From Ruminococcus sp. (GTDB taxonomy: Bacteria; Bacillota_A; Clostridia; Oscillospirales; Ruminococcaceae): a stretch of DNA of 61,606 nt. Position numbers and translations under genes: made by a program. This document shows positions 1 to 8,299 of the stretch, piece by piece. Under the pieces are notes generated by a model. The model was not told the origin of the DNA, did not search any database, and worked only from the letters and a program-made list of their open reading frames with translations. Position 1 is the stretch's first letter, and each line of letters starts with the position of its first letter. The stretch covers positions 1 to 61,606 of the forward strand of contig NZ_JAEEMU010000052.1 of NCBI RefSeq assembly GCF_016283395.1, read 5' to 3'.

Positions 1-1
1 A

Positions 2-460
2 GCCGCTTATGAGGGCTTCAACGGAGACAGCTGCTGGACCTTCCCTGTGGGTAAAATTTCTGATGAAGATAAAGCATTGCTTGAGGTAACCGAGGCGAGC
101 CTCTATGAAGGTATCGCACAGGCTCAGGTTGGCGCAAGAATCGGAGATATTTCTCATGCTGTAGAAGAGTATTGTGCTTCACGAGGCTACGGAATCGTAA
201 GAAATTACTGCGGCCACGGAATCGGCAGAGAGGTTCACGAATCACCTGAAGTACCGAACTGGGGACGTGCAGGTCACGGACCGAGACTGGTAGCGGGTAT
301 GACGATATGTATCGAGCCTATGATAAATGTCAGAGGCGACGATGTAAAAACTCTCAATGACGGATGGACCGTGGTTACCAAAACTGGTTCACTGTCGGCT
401 CATTTTGAGCACGCTATCGCAATAACTCCTGACGGTCCCGTCATTCTGACACAGCCCTGA
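2..460 (+). CDS. map: Type I methionine aminopeptidase, C-terminal part
   Basis: The gene is cut by the window edge; the frame is open from base 2 and 152 residues are visible, so roughly the first 100 of a usual 250 lie upstream. The enzyme removes the initiator methionine from nascent proteins using a two-metal site. The visible part carries the GHGIGREVHE segment (metal-binding and substrate histidines), IEPM with a metal-ligand glutamate, and HFEHAI with the final glutamate ligand. It is followed 14 bases later by a KOW protein and then infA, the usual Clostridia order at the end of the spc operon. Identification rests on motifs and gene order. Confidence 0.95.
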   Translation, partial: AAYEGFNGDSCWTFPVGKISDEDKALLEVTEASLYEGIAQAQVGARIGDISHAVEEYCASRGYGIVRNYCGHGIGREVHESPEVPNWGRAGHGPRLVAGMTICIEPMINVRGDDVKTLNDGWTVVTKTGSLSAHFEHAIAITPDGPVILTQP

Positions 461-474
461 CGGAGGGAATTATC

Positions 475-717
475 GTGAAGCTGCTGAAAGGCTCTGTTGT
501 AAAGGCGGAGGCAGGCAGAGACGGCGGAAAGTATTTCGCAGTCGTGGACGCCGGTGAAAAGTATTGCTTCATCGCAGACGGCAAGAGCAGGAAGCTCGCA
601 AGCCCGAAGCGGAAGAATATAAAGCATATCCGCGTTACAGACAGTATGATCGATCTAAACGATATAACTGATAAAAAACTCAGAAATATGCTGAAACAGT
701 TCAGCGACGCTGAGTAA
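475..717 (+). CDS. KOW-domain RNA-binding protein (L14e/L6e/L27e-like)
   Basis: A basic protein of 80 residues starting at GTG 475, preceded by a good ribosome binding site (GGAGGG, 462-467). The N-terminal half (MKLLKGSVVKAEAGRDGGKY) fits a KOW motif of the type seen in archaeal and eukaryotic L14e proteins. Clostridia genomes commonly carry such a gene between map and infA, and it is usually annotated as a KOW domain-containing or L14e/L6e/L27e family protein. Its exact role is not established; ribosome or RNA association is inferred from the fold and the operon. Confidence 0.85.
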   Translation: MKLLKGSVVKAEAGRDGGKYFAVVDAGEKYCFIADGKSRKLASPKRKNIKHIRVTDSMIDLNDITDKKLRNMLKQFSDAE

Positions 718-732
718 AGGAGGTTATGTAAA

Positions 733-951
733 GTGTCAAAAGAAGATGTAATCGAGGTTGAGGGCGTCGTAACAGATGCTCTGCCAAATGCAATGTTTAA
801 GGTTCAGCTTGAAAACGGTCATGAGGTATTATCACACGTGTCCGGCAAGCTCAGAATGAATTATATCAGAATCGTTCCTGGTGACAAGGTAAAGCTTGAA
901 ATGTCACCGTACGACCTCTCAAAAGGCCGTATCACATGGCGCGTTAAGTAA
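733..951 (+). CDS. infA: Translation initiation factor IF-1
   Basis: IF-1 binds the 30S A site together with IF-2 and IF-3 during initiation. The 72 residues match the family length and the S1/OB fold signature, with [14 protein letters not shown] near the N-terminus and [13 protein letters not shown] at the end. The start is GTG 733, preceded by AAGGAGGT at 717-724, only 15 bases after the KOW gene. Gene order map-KOW-infA-rpmJ supports the call. Confidence 0.98.
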   Translation: MSKEDVIEVEGVVTDALPNAMFKVQLENGHEVLSHVSGKLRMNYIRIVPGDKVKLEMSPYDLSKGRITWRVK

Positions 952-1001
952 TATTACAGGATATCACATATATCCGCTATCCGCTAAAGGAGGTATTTTC
1001 A

Positions 1002-1115
1002 ATGAAAGTCAGACCTTCAGTAAAACCTATTTGCGAAAAGTGCAAGGTTATTAAACGTAAAGGCAGAATCATGGTTATCTGCGAAAACCCAAAGCATAAG
1101 CAGCGCCAGGGCTAA
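1002..1115 (+). CDS. rpmJ: Ribosomal protein L36 (bL36)
   Basis: A 37-residue protein. It reads [20 protein letters not shown] at the N-terminus and has the zinc-binding set C11, C14, C27 and H32, so this is the zinc-containing form of L36 of the large subunit. A strong ribosome binding site (AAAGGAGG, 986-993) precedes the ATG. It lies between infA and rpsM as in most Firmicutes. Confidence 0.97.
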   Translation: MKVRPSVKPICEKCKVIKRKGRIMVICENPKHKQRQG

Positions 1116-1147
1116 TCCCGACGCATTAATGGAGGTGCAATTTTAAT

Positions 1148-1516
1148 ATGGCAAGAATAGCCGGTGTTGACCTTCCAAAGAATAAGAGAATCGAAATCGG
1201 TCTCACTTATATCTACGGAATCGGTCGTCAGACTGCAACAAATATCCTCGCAGCAACAGGCGTAAATCCTGACGTAAGAGTTAAGGATCTCGCAGAAGAG
1301 GATGTAGCTAAGCTTCGTGACTATATAGACGAGCATTACACAGTTGAGGGTGACCTCCGCCGTGAAGTTGCTCTTAACATCAAGAGACTTGTTGAAATAG
1401 GCTGCTACAGAGGCGTTCGTCATCGTAAGGGTCTCCCTGTAAGAGGACAGAGAACAAAGACAAACGCAAGAACTCGTAAGGGTCCTGTAAAGACTATCGC
1501 AAACAAGAAGAAGTAA
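1148..1516 (+). CDS. rpsM: Ribosomal protein S13 (uS13)
   Basis: 122 residues, normal S13 length. It starts [19 protein letters not shown] and contains the conserved [20 protein letters not shown] loop and basic tail that contact 16S rRNA in the small-subunit head. A GGAGG site lies at 1131-1135. It stands first of the S13-S11-S4-alpha series that makes up the alpha operon. Confidence 0.98.
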   Translation: MARIAGVDLPKNKRIEIGLTYIYGIGRQTATNILAATGVNPDVRVKDLAEEDVAKLRDYIDEHYTVEGDLRREVALNIKRLVEIGCYRGVRHRKGLPVRGQRTKTNARTRKGPVKTIANKKK

Positions 1517-1530
1517 GGAGGTTATGAGCT

Positions 1531-1935
1531 TTGGCACAGCAGAAGGGTAAAAAAGTTACTACTATCAGAAGACGTAGAGAACGTAAGAATATCGAAAGCG
1601 GCGCAGTTCATATTCAGTCCACTTTCAATAATACGATCGTAACTATTACAGATACAGCCGGAAACGCAATTTCATGGGCAAGCGCAGGCGAGCTCGGTTT
1701 CAGAGGCTCAAAGAAGTCAACTCCTTTCGCAGCACAGACAGCTGCTGAAACAGCTGCAAAGGCTGCTATGGAGCACGGACTCAAGAATGTAGAAGTATAC
1801 GTAAAGGGACCTGGTGCAGGTCGTGAAGCAGCTATCAGAGCACTTCAGACAGTAGGCCTTGAGGTAAGAATGATCAAGGACGTAACACCTATCCCGCACA
1901 ATGGCTGCCGTCCGCCTAAGAGACGTCGTGTCTGA
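1531..1935 (+). CDS. rpsK: Ribosomal protein S11 (uS11)
   Basis: 134 residues with the S11 core ([18 protein letters not shown]) and the conserved C-terminal [16 protein letters not shown]. The start appears to be TTG 1531, because AAGGAGG (1515-1521) sits at the right distance and the next in-frame methionine lies well inside the conserved domain. It forms part of the 30S platform around the mRNA exit. It is co-transcribed with rpsM (14-base gap). Confidence 0.97.
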   Translation: MAQQKGKKVTTIRRRRERKNIESGAVHIQSTFNNTIVTITDTAGNAISWASAGELGFRGSKKSTPFAAQTAAETAAKAAMEHGLKNVEVYVKGPGAGREAAIRALQTVGLEVRMIKDVTPIPHNGCRPPKRRRV

Positions 1936-1956
1936 TCAAATTGGAGGTGTATTAAA

Positions 1957-2556
1957 ATGGCAGTACAGAAAGAACCAATTCTTAAAAAGTGCAGATATCT
2001 GGGCATCAGCCCTGCTGTAATGGGCGTTTCAAAGAAGGAGTCAATCCGTTTCAAGAACGCTAACAACAGAAAGAAGATCTCTGAATACGGACTTCAGCTC
2101 AAGGAAAAGCAGAAGCTGAAGTTTATCTACGGCGTACTTGAGAAGCCTTTCAGACATTATTTCTCAATCGCTGAAAAGATGGAGGGTAAAGCAGGTGATA
2201 ACCTTATCACTGTTCTCGAATCCAGACTTGATAGTGTTGTATACAGAATGGGTCTCGCTCTTACAAGAAGAGAAGCAAGACAGCTCGTTGTACACAGCCA
2301 CTATACAGTAAACGGCAAGAAGGTAAACATTCCTTCCTATAGAGTTAAGGTTGGCGACGTTATCGCTCTCAAGGAGAAGGACAGAACTTCTGAAAAGTTC
2401 AAGGCTACAGTAGAGGAAACTAAGGACAGACTCGTTCCTGTATGGCTCACAGCTAACAAGGATGATTTCTCTGCTACAGTTAATCGTCTCCCCTCAGCTG
2501 AGGATATTGACTACGAGGTAGCTACTCACCTCATCGTCGAGCTGTACTCCAAGTAA
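1957..2556 (+). CDS. rpsD: Ribosomal protein S4 (uS4)
   Basis: S4 nucleates 30S assembly on 16S rRNA. The 199 residues hold the N-terminal S4 domain and a C-terminal S4 RNA-binding fold, seen as LESRLDSVVYRMGLALTRRE followed by ARQLVVHSHYTVNGKKVNIPS. TTGGAGGTG precedes the ATG. The N-terminus (MAVQKEPILKKCRYLGISPA) has one cysteine rather than the four of zinc-binding S4, so this is probably a zinc-independent form. Confidence 0.97.
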   Translation: MAVQKEPILKKCRYLGISPAVMGVSKKESIRFKNANNRKKISEYGLQLKEKQKLKFIYGVLEKPFRHYFSIAEKMEGKAGDNLITVLESRLDSVVYRMGLALTRREARQLVVHSHYTVNGKKVNIPSYRVKVGDVIALKEKDRTSEKFKATVEETKDRLVPVWLTANKDDFSATVNRLPSAEDIDYEVATHLIVELYSK

Positions 2557-2625
2557 TCCGAAAGAGGATCTGCTTGAAGCGTCAGTATTCGAAATCAACA
2601 TTAATTGCGAAATAGGAGGGTTTTT

Positions 2626-3591
2626 ATGCTGGAAAAAATTAATAAGCCTGATATTGATATTGTCGAGCTTAAAAGTGACGGCAAATACGGCAAATTCGTT
2701 TTAGCACCGCTGGAGCGTGGATACGGTATTACACTTGGAAACAGCCTCAGACGTGTGCTGCTCTCCTCACTTCCTGGTGTGGCTGTAACATCTGTAAAGC
2801 TTTCGGGCAAGGATGGTACAGTTCACCATGAGTTGTCAACTATTCCGGGCGTAAAAGAAGACGTTACGGAAATAATCCTCAGTATTAAAGGACTGACGGC
2901 AAAACTTTACGGAGAAGGTCCTAAGACAGTATATATAGAGGCAGAGGGCGAATGTGAGATCACTGCCGGCGATATAAAGACAGATTCAGAGGTAAATATC
3001 CTGGATCCAGGTATGCATATCGCAACACTTGGCAAGGACGCTAAGCTCTATATGGAGATCACTATCGACAGAGGCAGAGGCTATGTTTCAGCAGAAAGAA
3101 ACAAGAAGCAGATCAACCTCCCAGTTGATGTTATCGCTGTAGACAGCATCTATACTCCTGTTCTTAAGGTTAATTATACCGTAGAGGATACACGACTCGG
3201 TCAGGTCACAGACTATGATAAGCTTACAATGGAGGTATGGACCGATGGTACTATCTCTGCTAAGGAAGCTTTATCACAGGCAGCCAATCTCCTCAACGAG
3301 CATCTGAAGCTGTTCATCGACCTCTCAGAAGAGGCTGGACTTGCTGAGGTCCTTGTTGAAAAGGACGAGAAGGGTAAGGAAAAAATCCTTGAGATGACCA
3401 TTGAGGATCTTGACTTATCTGTACGTTCATTCAATTGTCTGAAGCGTGCAGGAATCAATACCGTGGATGACTTGATCAATAAGTCAGAGGAAGAAATGAT
3501 GAAGGTTAGAAACCTTGGAAAGAAATCCTTCGATGAGGTTAAGGAAAAGCTCCAGTCATTGGGCTTCGACCTCTCATCAGAAGAGGAATAA
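2626..3591 (+). CDS. rpoA: RNA polymerase alpha subunit
   Basis: 321 residues. The N-terminal domain (about 1-230) carries [20 protein letters not shown], needed for dimerisation and polymerase assembly. The C-terminal domain (about 255-316) has the helix-hairpin-helix region [15 protein letters not shown] and [12 protein letters not shown], which contacts promoter UP elements and activators. I chose ATG 2626 over an upstream in-frame TTG (2605) because AGGAGGG at 2614-2620 precedes it and [13 protein letters not shown] matches family N-termini. Confidence 0.98.
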   Translation: MLEKINKPDIDIVELKSDGKYGKFVLAPLERGYGITLGNSLRRVLLSSLPGVAVTSVKLSGKDGTVHHELSTIPGVKEDVTEIILSIKGLTAKLYGEGPKTVYIEAEGECEITAGDIKTDSEVNILDPGMHIATLGKDAKLYMEITIDRGRGYVSAERNKKQINLPVDVIAVDSIYTPVLKVNYTVEDTRLGQVTDYDKLTMEVWTDGTISAKEALSQAANLLNEHLKLFIDLSEEAGLAEVLVEKDEKGKEKILEMTIEDLDLSVRSFNCLKRAGINTVDDLINKSEEEMMKVRNLGKKSFDEVKEKLQSLGFDLSSEEE

Positions 3592-3639
3592 ATCTTAAAA
3601 CGTGCGTAAAGCGCACAACTATAAAAAGGAGTGAATACA

Positions 3640-3981
3640 ATGCCGGGTACAAGAAAGCTGGGCAGAACATCTGATCATAGAAAGGCTATGCTCAGAGGCA
3701 TGGTAACTTTCCTGCTTGAGAACGGTCAGATCGAAACTACCGTAACAAGAGCTAAGGAAGTACGTGCAGTTGCAGAAAAAATGATCACTATCGGTAAAAA
3801 TGATGATCTGCACTCCAAGCGTCAGGTATATTCATACATCACTAAGGAGTCCGTTGCAAAGAAGATTTTCGACGAGATCGCTCCAAAGTATGCTGATAAG
3901 AACGGTGGTTACACACAGATCGTAAAGATCGGTCCTCGCCGTGGTGACGCTGCTGAAATGGCTATCATCAAGCTCGTTTGA
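3640..3981 (+). CDS. rplQ: Ribosomal protein L17 (bL17)
   Basis: 113 residues, typical for L17. It begins [20 protein letters not shown] and ends with the family-like [17 protein letters not shown] prefer ATG 3640 over the in-frame GTG at 3631 because AAAAGGAG (3624-3631) gives good spacing. It is the last gene of the alpha operon and is followed by an intrinsic terminator. Confidence 0.98.
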   Translation: MPGTRKLGRTSDHRKAMLRGMVTFLLENGQIETTVTRAKEVRAVAEKMITIGKNDDLHSKRQVYSYITKESVAKKIFDEIAPKYADKNGGYTQIVKIGPRRGDAAEMAIIKLV

Positions 3982-4001
3982 TCGCAGATATCTAATTACA
4001 A

Positions 4002-4031
4002 GAGCCGTTCCCTTCAAGGGAGCGGCTTTTC
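4002..4031 (+). terminator. Intrinsic terminator after rplQ
   Basis: AGCCGTTCCCTT pairs with AAGGGAGCGGCT (one G-U pair) and a short T run follows. It closes the ribosomal operon, 20 bases after the rplQ stop. Confidence 0.85.
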
Positions 4032-4075
4032 TGTATACATATAATAAAAAAATACGAAAAATCGCCTTAAAGTAC

Positions 4076-4104
4076 TTGCAAAAATATTCGGGATATGATA
4101 TAAT
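4076..4104 (+). promoter_or_regulatory. Sigma-A type promoter for yajC
   Basis: TTGCAA (4076-4081), a 17-base spacer and TATAAT (4099-4104), 45 bases ahead of the yajC start. It lies after the rplQ terminator, so yajC begins a new unit. Confidence 0.8.
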
Positions 4105-4149
4105 ATACAACGTATGAAATACAAATCAAAACGATTGGAGAATTAGTAT

Positions 4150-4671
4150 ATGAAGATCAATAAGTTAATTGCTTCTGTTACAGCTGCTGCCTCAACAGCT
4201 GCAATGGCTGGATATACAGCTATGTCTGCTTTTGCCGAGGATACACAGCAGACAACTACAGCAAACCAGCAGCAGGCAAGCATGGGCAGTCTGCTTACAA
4301 TGCCTCTCATGCTCGTCGTAATGTTCGTTCTGCTTTATTTTATGGCAATCAGACCTCAGAAAAAGCGCGACAGAGAGCTCAAGGAAATGCAGCAGAGCTT
4401 ACAGGTAGGCGATGAAGTAGTTACAGGCGGCGGTATCGTTGGTATCGTTGTAAGCGTGGGCGAGGATACAGTTGTTATCGAAACAGGCGGTGCCAAGCAC
4501 AAGCTCAGAATAAAGAACTGGGCTATCACAGAGAATGTTTCAGCTGCTGAGCGTTTCAAGGAAGCTAAGGCAGCAGGCAAGACTTCCTCCTCATCAACAG
4601 TTGAAGCTGCTGCGGTAGTTGACGATGACGACGATAAGAAGTCAAAGAAAAAGAAGAACGACGAAGAATAA
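4150..4671 (+). CDS. yajC: YajC-type Sec translocase accessory protein
   Basis: 173 residues. YajC is a single-span protein associated with SecDF of the Sec translocon. The core (about 50-125) has the transmembrane segment PLMLVVMFVLLYFMAIRPQK, the family hallmark RPQKKRDRELKEMQ, and the small domain with LQVGDEVVTGGGIVG. Unusually, about 35 residues precede the core and look like a cleavable signal peptide (hydrophobic stretch ending MSAFAED, AxA-type site). The C-terminus is a charged Asp/Lys tail. Own promoter at 4076-4104. Family assignment is firm; the signal peptide is a prediction by eye. Confidence 0.93.
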   Translation: MKINKLIASVTAAASTAAMAGYTAMSAFAEDTQQTTTANQQQASMGSLLTMPLMLVVMFVLLYFMAIRPQKKRDRELKEMQQSLQVGDEVVTGGGIVGIVVSVGEDTVVIETGGAKHKLRIKNWAITENVSAAERFKEAKAAGKTSSSSTVEAAAVVDDDDDKKSKKKKNDEE

Positions 4672-4679
4672 ATAATAAG

Positions 4680-4723
4680 ACCTCCGCATAGAATTAGTAA
4701 TAATTCTAAAGCGGAGGTTTTTT
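4680..4723 (+). promoter_or_regulatory. Hairpin enclosing the ribosome binding site of the next gene
   Basis: ACCTCCGC (4680-4687) pairs with GCGGAGGT (4711-4718). Inside it AGAATTA (4690-4696) pairs with TAATTCT (4701-4707) around a GTAA loop. Six T residues follow (4718-4723) and the ATG of the next gene is at 4724. It therefore resembles a terminator for yajC, yet its 3' arm contains the GCGGAGG ribosome binding site of the downstream gene. Confidence 0.75.
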
Positions 4724-5125
4724 ATGCGCAGACAACGGAAAAGCCTGTGGTCAGGCTGGGGGAGCAGTGTGCTCGTAGCTGTTCTTGCAGGAGCTTTATG
4801 CATTGGTGCAGGTGCAGTTCTAACAGCTGCGATAGTATATTTCGTTATGAAAGATATGACAATGATAAGAGCCTTTGCAGGAGTATCTCTTGCGGCAGGT
4901 GCGTACATAGCTGCTTATATCTGCGGCAAATACAGGCGCAGAAAAGGACTTGTCTGCGGTACAGTATGCGGAGCGTTGCTGTACGCTGTTATAAACGCAC
5001 TGGCAGTAATAATACTTGGAGAATGGGCAGGCATAAAAAAACTCCTTCTGCTGACCGCTTTCGGTGCAGCAGGAGGAGTCGCAGGTGTAAATTCAAAGCG
5101 TCCGAAGAATCTCAGGGATCAATAA
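4724..5125 (+). CDS. Four-span membrane protein, TIGR04086-like
   Basis: 133 residues with four predicted transmembrane segments: about 14-40, 47-66, 74-95 and 102-122. A Gly/Ala-rich pattern runs through all of them. Clostridia genomes commonly have a small membrane protein of the TIGR04086 family directly after yajC, and length, topology and place agree. Function is unknown; a link to protein export is only suggested by position. The ribosome binding site lies in the 3' arm of the hairpin at 4680-4723. The stop overlaps the stop of the convergent HtrA gene by 7 bases. Confidence 0.8.
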   Translation: MRRQRKSLWSGWGSSVLVAVLAGALCIGAGAVLTAAIVYFVMKDMTMIRAFAGVSLAAGAYIAAYICGKYRRRKGLVCGTVCGALLYAVINALAVIILGEWAGIKKLLLLTAFGAAGGVAGVNSKRPKNLRDQ

Positions 5126-6693
5126 TTGCCCGAGGTATCTTCTACAAGCTTGAATTTAATGTCATAATAGGTTATTTCGCCGTCTTTATCAATGTGAGCA
5201 CAGGTAGCAGGTACTGTATCTCCTGCCTTGTACTTGCTGCTTATGGCATCATAAAGCTCGTGGTAGGTGCTGACCTTAGTACCGTCTATAGCAGTTATAA
5301 AGTCGCCCTCTTTGAGGTCGGTATTAGCGATATCATAATCCTTTTCGATCCTTATGATGTATACTCCCTTGAAGTCCTCGGGAAGATCAAAGCCAAGTTC
5401 TTCCTGTATCTTCTTGATATTGCCCTCAGAGCTCATATCATAGAGCTGTATGCCTATCTTGAAGCGTCCGCCGACATAGCCGTTTTTGATAAGCTCTTCT
5501 ATGACAGGAGTTGCTTCGTTTATCGTTATTGCAAAGCCCAGACCTTCAAATTCGGCACTTACATATTTTGAAGATGTGATACCGATGACCTGACCGTACA
5601 TATTTACAAGGGCACCGCCTGAGTTACCGGGGCTTATATCAGCGTTTGTCTGTATGCAGTCCATTTCAAAGCCGCCTGAGTCGCTGCTTATTTTACGGTT
5701 TACAGCCGAAACTATTCCGTCTGTTACGGTACTTGCAAGGTTTGCGGGATTACCGATAGCGATGACCTGCTCGCCTACAACAGCTTCGTCGGAGTTGCCC
5801 AGTATAGCAGGCTTTAGTCCGTCAGCCTCGACCTTTACGACAGCAATATCTGTTTTTGAGTCTCTGCCGATGACCTTTGCAGTGTATGTCTCGCCGTCGA
5901 CCGTTTCTACTACATGATAACCGTCTGCTTCGAGAACATGGGCATTGGTAGCAATATAGCCGTCCTCATTGAGAACTATGCCTGAGCCTGTTCCTATAGG
6001 GTGCTTTGATGTGAAGTTGCTGTAATCCTTATAGGTGTATATCTTTACGATAGAAGGCTTTACCAGTGCGGCAGCTCCTTCGGGAGTATATTTGCCGTTT
6101 TCGTCCTTGAATTTTGCTTCGGAAGCAGCACCTTCGGGCTTTGATTCCCTATACAGTATCACAGGCTTGGGAGTGCCTATTTTATCAACTACATTTTTGC
6201 TGTTGATGATATCATAGATTATTCCGCAAACAGCCATAAGTGCTGCAATGATTATAAGTACGACGAACATTATGAGTACAGCAGACTGTCCTTTCGGACG
6301 GTGGTTTGCATCATCTGCACCCTCTGAACTCATACTGCTGTTCTGACCGCGTTCAAGCTCCTCGAAGCCTATTGGCTCGTACATGAATTTGTCGTACACA
6401 GGTCTGCGTGGCTGACCGTAAGGCTGCTGATCGTAGAAATTTCGGGGCTGCTGCCCGTATCCGTTCTGATAGCCGTTATTGTAGTTGTTCTGCGGCTGTG
6501 AATAGCCGTTAGGCTGACTGTAAGCGGTGTTCTGAGGCGGAGGCGGAGCATAGCCTGTGTTGGCGTTATTCTGCTCTGTATTCTGCATACCGCCTGCACC
6601 GCTGTTATCAGCAGGTCTCTCATGCTGAGGAGTATATGGCTGCTGAGAGTCATTTTCAGACGGCTCGCGGTAAATATTATCTCTTTCGTCCAT
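5119..6693 (-). CDS. HtrA/DegP-like membrane-anchored serine protease
   Basis: 524 residues. HtrA proteases degrade or refold damaged envelope proteins. Order: a cytoplasmic low-complexity region rich in Gln, Asn, Pro, Tyr and Gly (about 15-100), one transmembrane helix (about 137-161), a trypsin-like domain with the triad H252 (ATNAHV), D282 (KTDIAVV) and S358 (SPGNSGGALV), then one PDZ domain (about 410-510). It starts 3 bases after the histidine kinase stop, so it probably belongs to the response regulator-kinase unit, which fits envelope stress control. The disordered N-terminus is long for the family. Confidence 0.95.
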   Translation of the reverse strand: MDERDNIYREPSENDSQQPYTPQHERPADNSGAGGMQNTEQNNANTGYAPPPPQNTAYSQPNGYSQPQNNYNNGYQNGYGQQPRNFYDQQPYGQPRRPVYDKFMYEPIGFEELERGQNSSMSSEGADDANHRPKGQSAVLIMFVVLIIIAALMAVCGIIYDIINSKNVVDKIGTPKPVILYRESKPEGAASEAKFKDENGKYTPEGAAALVKPSIVKIYTYKDYSNFTSKHPIGTGSGIVLNEDGYIATNAHVLEADGYHVVETVDGETYTAKVIGRDSKTDIAVVKVEADGLKPAILGNSDEAVVGEQVIAIGNPANLASTVTDGIVSAVNRKISSDSGGFEMDCIQTNADISPGNSGGALVNMYGQVIGITSSKYVSAEFEGLGFAITINEATPVIEELIKNGYVGGRFKIGIQLYDMSSEGNIKKIQEELGFDLPEDFKGVYIIRIEKDYDIANTDLKEGDFITAIDGTKVSTYHELYDAISSKYKAGDTVPATCAHIDKDGEITYYDIKFKLVEDTSGNY

Positions 6694-6696
6694 TGT

Positions 6697-8163
6697 TTAT
6701 CCTTTCGCTTTTGGCTGCTTTTCAGGCAGCTGAATAAGAAACTCGGTATATTCTCCGTACACGCTCTTAACAACTATATGACCGTGGTGGAGATGAACTA
6801 TCTTACGTGATATAGCCAGACCGAGACCAAGACCTGTAGTATCCTTGCCTCGTGATGAATCTGTCTTGTAGAAGCGGTCAAAGACCTGAGTTATCTCGTC
6901 GTTTTTCAGACCTTCGCCTGTATTTTTTATGCCTATGGTACAATTACCGTTTACGGAACGCTCAAAGCGGAATGAGAGCGTTCCGCCTGTATTTATGAAT
7001 TTTACGGCGTTTTCGACGAGATTGTATATTACCTGCTGTAAGAGATCTGCATCGACTTCACAGGTCATTCTTTCACTTCCGAGACCTTCAACTTCAAGGT
7101 TTTTGTCCTCGATCTTTTTCTCGAACATGAGAACAGTCTGTATAACTATCTCGGTAAGGTTTACATCGCGGAAATTAGGTCTGAGAGTACCTGTTTCAAA
7201 TCTCGACATATTGAGCATTGACGAGATGAGTATTCGCAGACGCTTTATCTCCTTTGAAACAAGAACAAGGTACTCATTCTGTCTGCCCTTAGTGATAGTA
7301 CCGTCAAGGATACCGTCAACAAATCCGCCTATTGTAGTGATAGGAGTCCTGAGCTCATGTGAGACATTGGCAATGAAGGTCTTACTTGTCTCTTCACTCT
7401 TTGCAACGTCAGCAGCGACTGTATTGACGTAATCAGCGATCTCTGATGAGGTATACGGGACATTTGTAGGGATAGTCTCAGAGAAGTCGCGTCTTGCGTA
7501 CTGTTCGGATATCCTTGCAAATATCCTTTCGTATTCGTCAAGCTTGTTGAATCTTCTCTTTATGAGCAAAAGCTGTACCGCTATGCTGAGCGCACATATG
7601 AGAGTGTAGAATAAGGCTATTTTCAGCGCAAAAGAGTTGATACCGTCTGATTTGCTGTATATCTTGGAGTACATATGCATTGGGACGATATCGTCTTTAC
7701 CTTTCAGGAAGAAGCTGCTTCCGTAAAGCATATACGGTTCATTTGCCGAGATATTCTTTGTTTCGAGGTCAAGATAGTCGTTGGCATCGAGACTTTCCAT
7801 TTCCGTAGCGGAGATCTTATCGCTGTTTTTTACTACCTTTTTGGGCGTTTCTTTATAGTCAGCGTCTGAGAGGACGCAGTTGCCGTTGTCATCGTAGATG
7901 TATATCATCAGGTGGTATTTGCTTGAAAACTTCTTGTGAAGAGTTTTTGTCATCTCTGAGCGTGTATCGCGCGTTTCGGAATAATTATCCTGCATACAGC
8001 TTATAAACAGATCTCCGATAGACTGAAGCTCGTCAAGCTTTGATGATTTATATATCGAAGAGCTTATAGTTATAATGATAACGCCGATAACGATATTTAC
8101 TGAAAGAACAATAAAGATCAGAAATATAAAAAGCTTGTCATATGAGCTTTTTTTTGTTTTCAA
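6697..8163 (-). CDS. Two-component sensor histidine kinase
   Basis: 488 residues. Two transmembrane helices (about 11-33 and 179-201) enclose an extracytoplasmic sensor domain. They are followed by a HAMP-like linker, the H-box with H269 in VSHELRTPITT, and a HATPase domain with an N-box (NLVENAVKF) and a G-box (DTTGLGLGLAISRKIV). The start is TTG 8163, supported by GAGGTGAT just upstream; there is no closer ATG. It pairs with the response regulator encoded upstream and lies directly before the HtrA gene. The signal is unknown. Confidence 0.95.
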   Translation of the reverse strand: MKTKKSSYDKLFIFLIFIVLSVNIVIGVIIITISSSIYKSSKLDELQSIGDLFISCMQDNYSETRDTRSEMTKTLHKKFSSKYHLMIYIYDDNGNCVLSDADYKETPKKVVKNSDKISATEMESLDANDYLDLETKNISANEPYMLYGSSFFLKGKDDIVPMHMYSKIYSKSDGINSFALKIALFYTLICALSIAVQLLLIKRRFNKLDEYERIFARISEQYARRDFSETIPTNVPYTSSEIADYVNTVAADVAKSEETSKTFIANVSHELRTPITTIGGFVDGILDGTITKGRQNEYLVLVSKEIKRLRILISSMLNMSRFETGTLRPNFRDVNLTEIVIQTVLMFEKKIEDKNLEVEGLGSERMTCEVDADLLQQVIYNLVENAVKFINTGGTLSFRFERSVNGNCTIGIKNTGEGLKNDEITQVFDRFYKTDSSRGKDTTGLGLGLAISRKIVHLHHGHIVVKSVYGEYTEFLIQLPEKQPKAKG

Positions 8164-8186
8164 GCAGGATCACCTCTATATAAAAT

Positions 8187-8207
8187 AAGGGGACAGTCGG
8201 TCCCCTT
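8187..8207 (-). terminator. Hairpin between response regulator and kinase genes
   Basis: AAGGGGAC and GTCCCCTT form a perfect 8-bp stem with a 5-base loop, followed on the minus strand by TATTTTA. It could reduce read-through from the regulator gene into the kinase gene; the U run is weak. Confidence 0.5.
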
Positions 8208-8299
8208 GATGATTTGAAATTATCTTCATTCCTCGTAAATACGCTCACTCCATGCGTATCGAAAAATATCGGACATTTGCAGTTTGATATAATGAGAGC

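Noticed and set aside
5113..5131. Seven-base tail-to-tail overlap of TIGR04086 and HtrA genes as a regulatory feature
   Set aside because: Convergent stops commonly overlap by a few bases in compact genomes; no further structure is seen there.
4747..5571. Open frame of 274 codons on the plus strand
   Set aside because: It overlaps the TIGR04086 gene in another frame and the HtrA gene in antisense; its Cys/Arg/Ser-rich composition and lack of a ribosome binding site mark it as a shadow.
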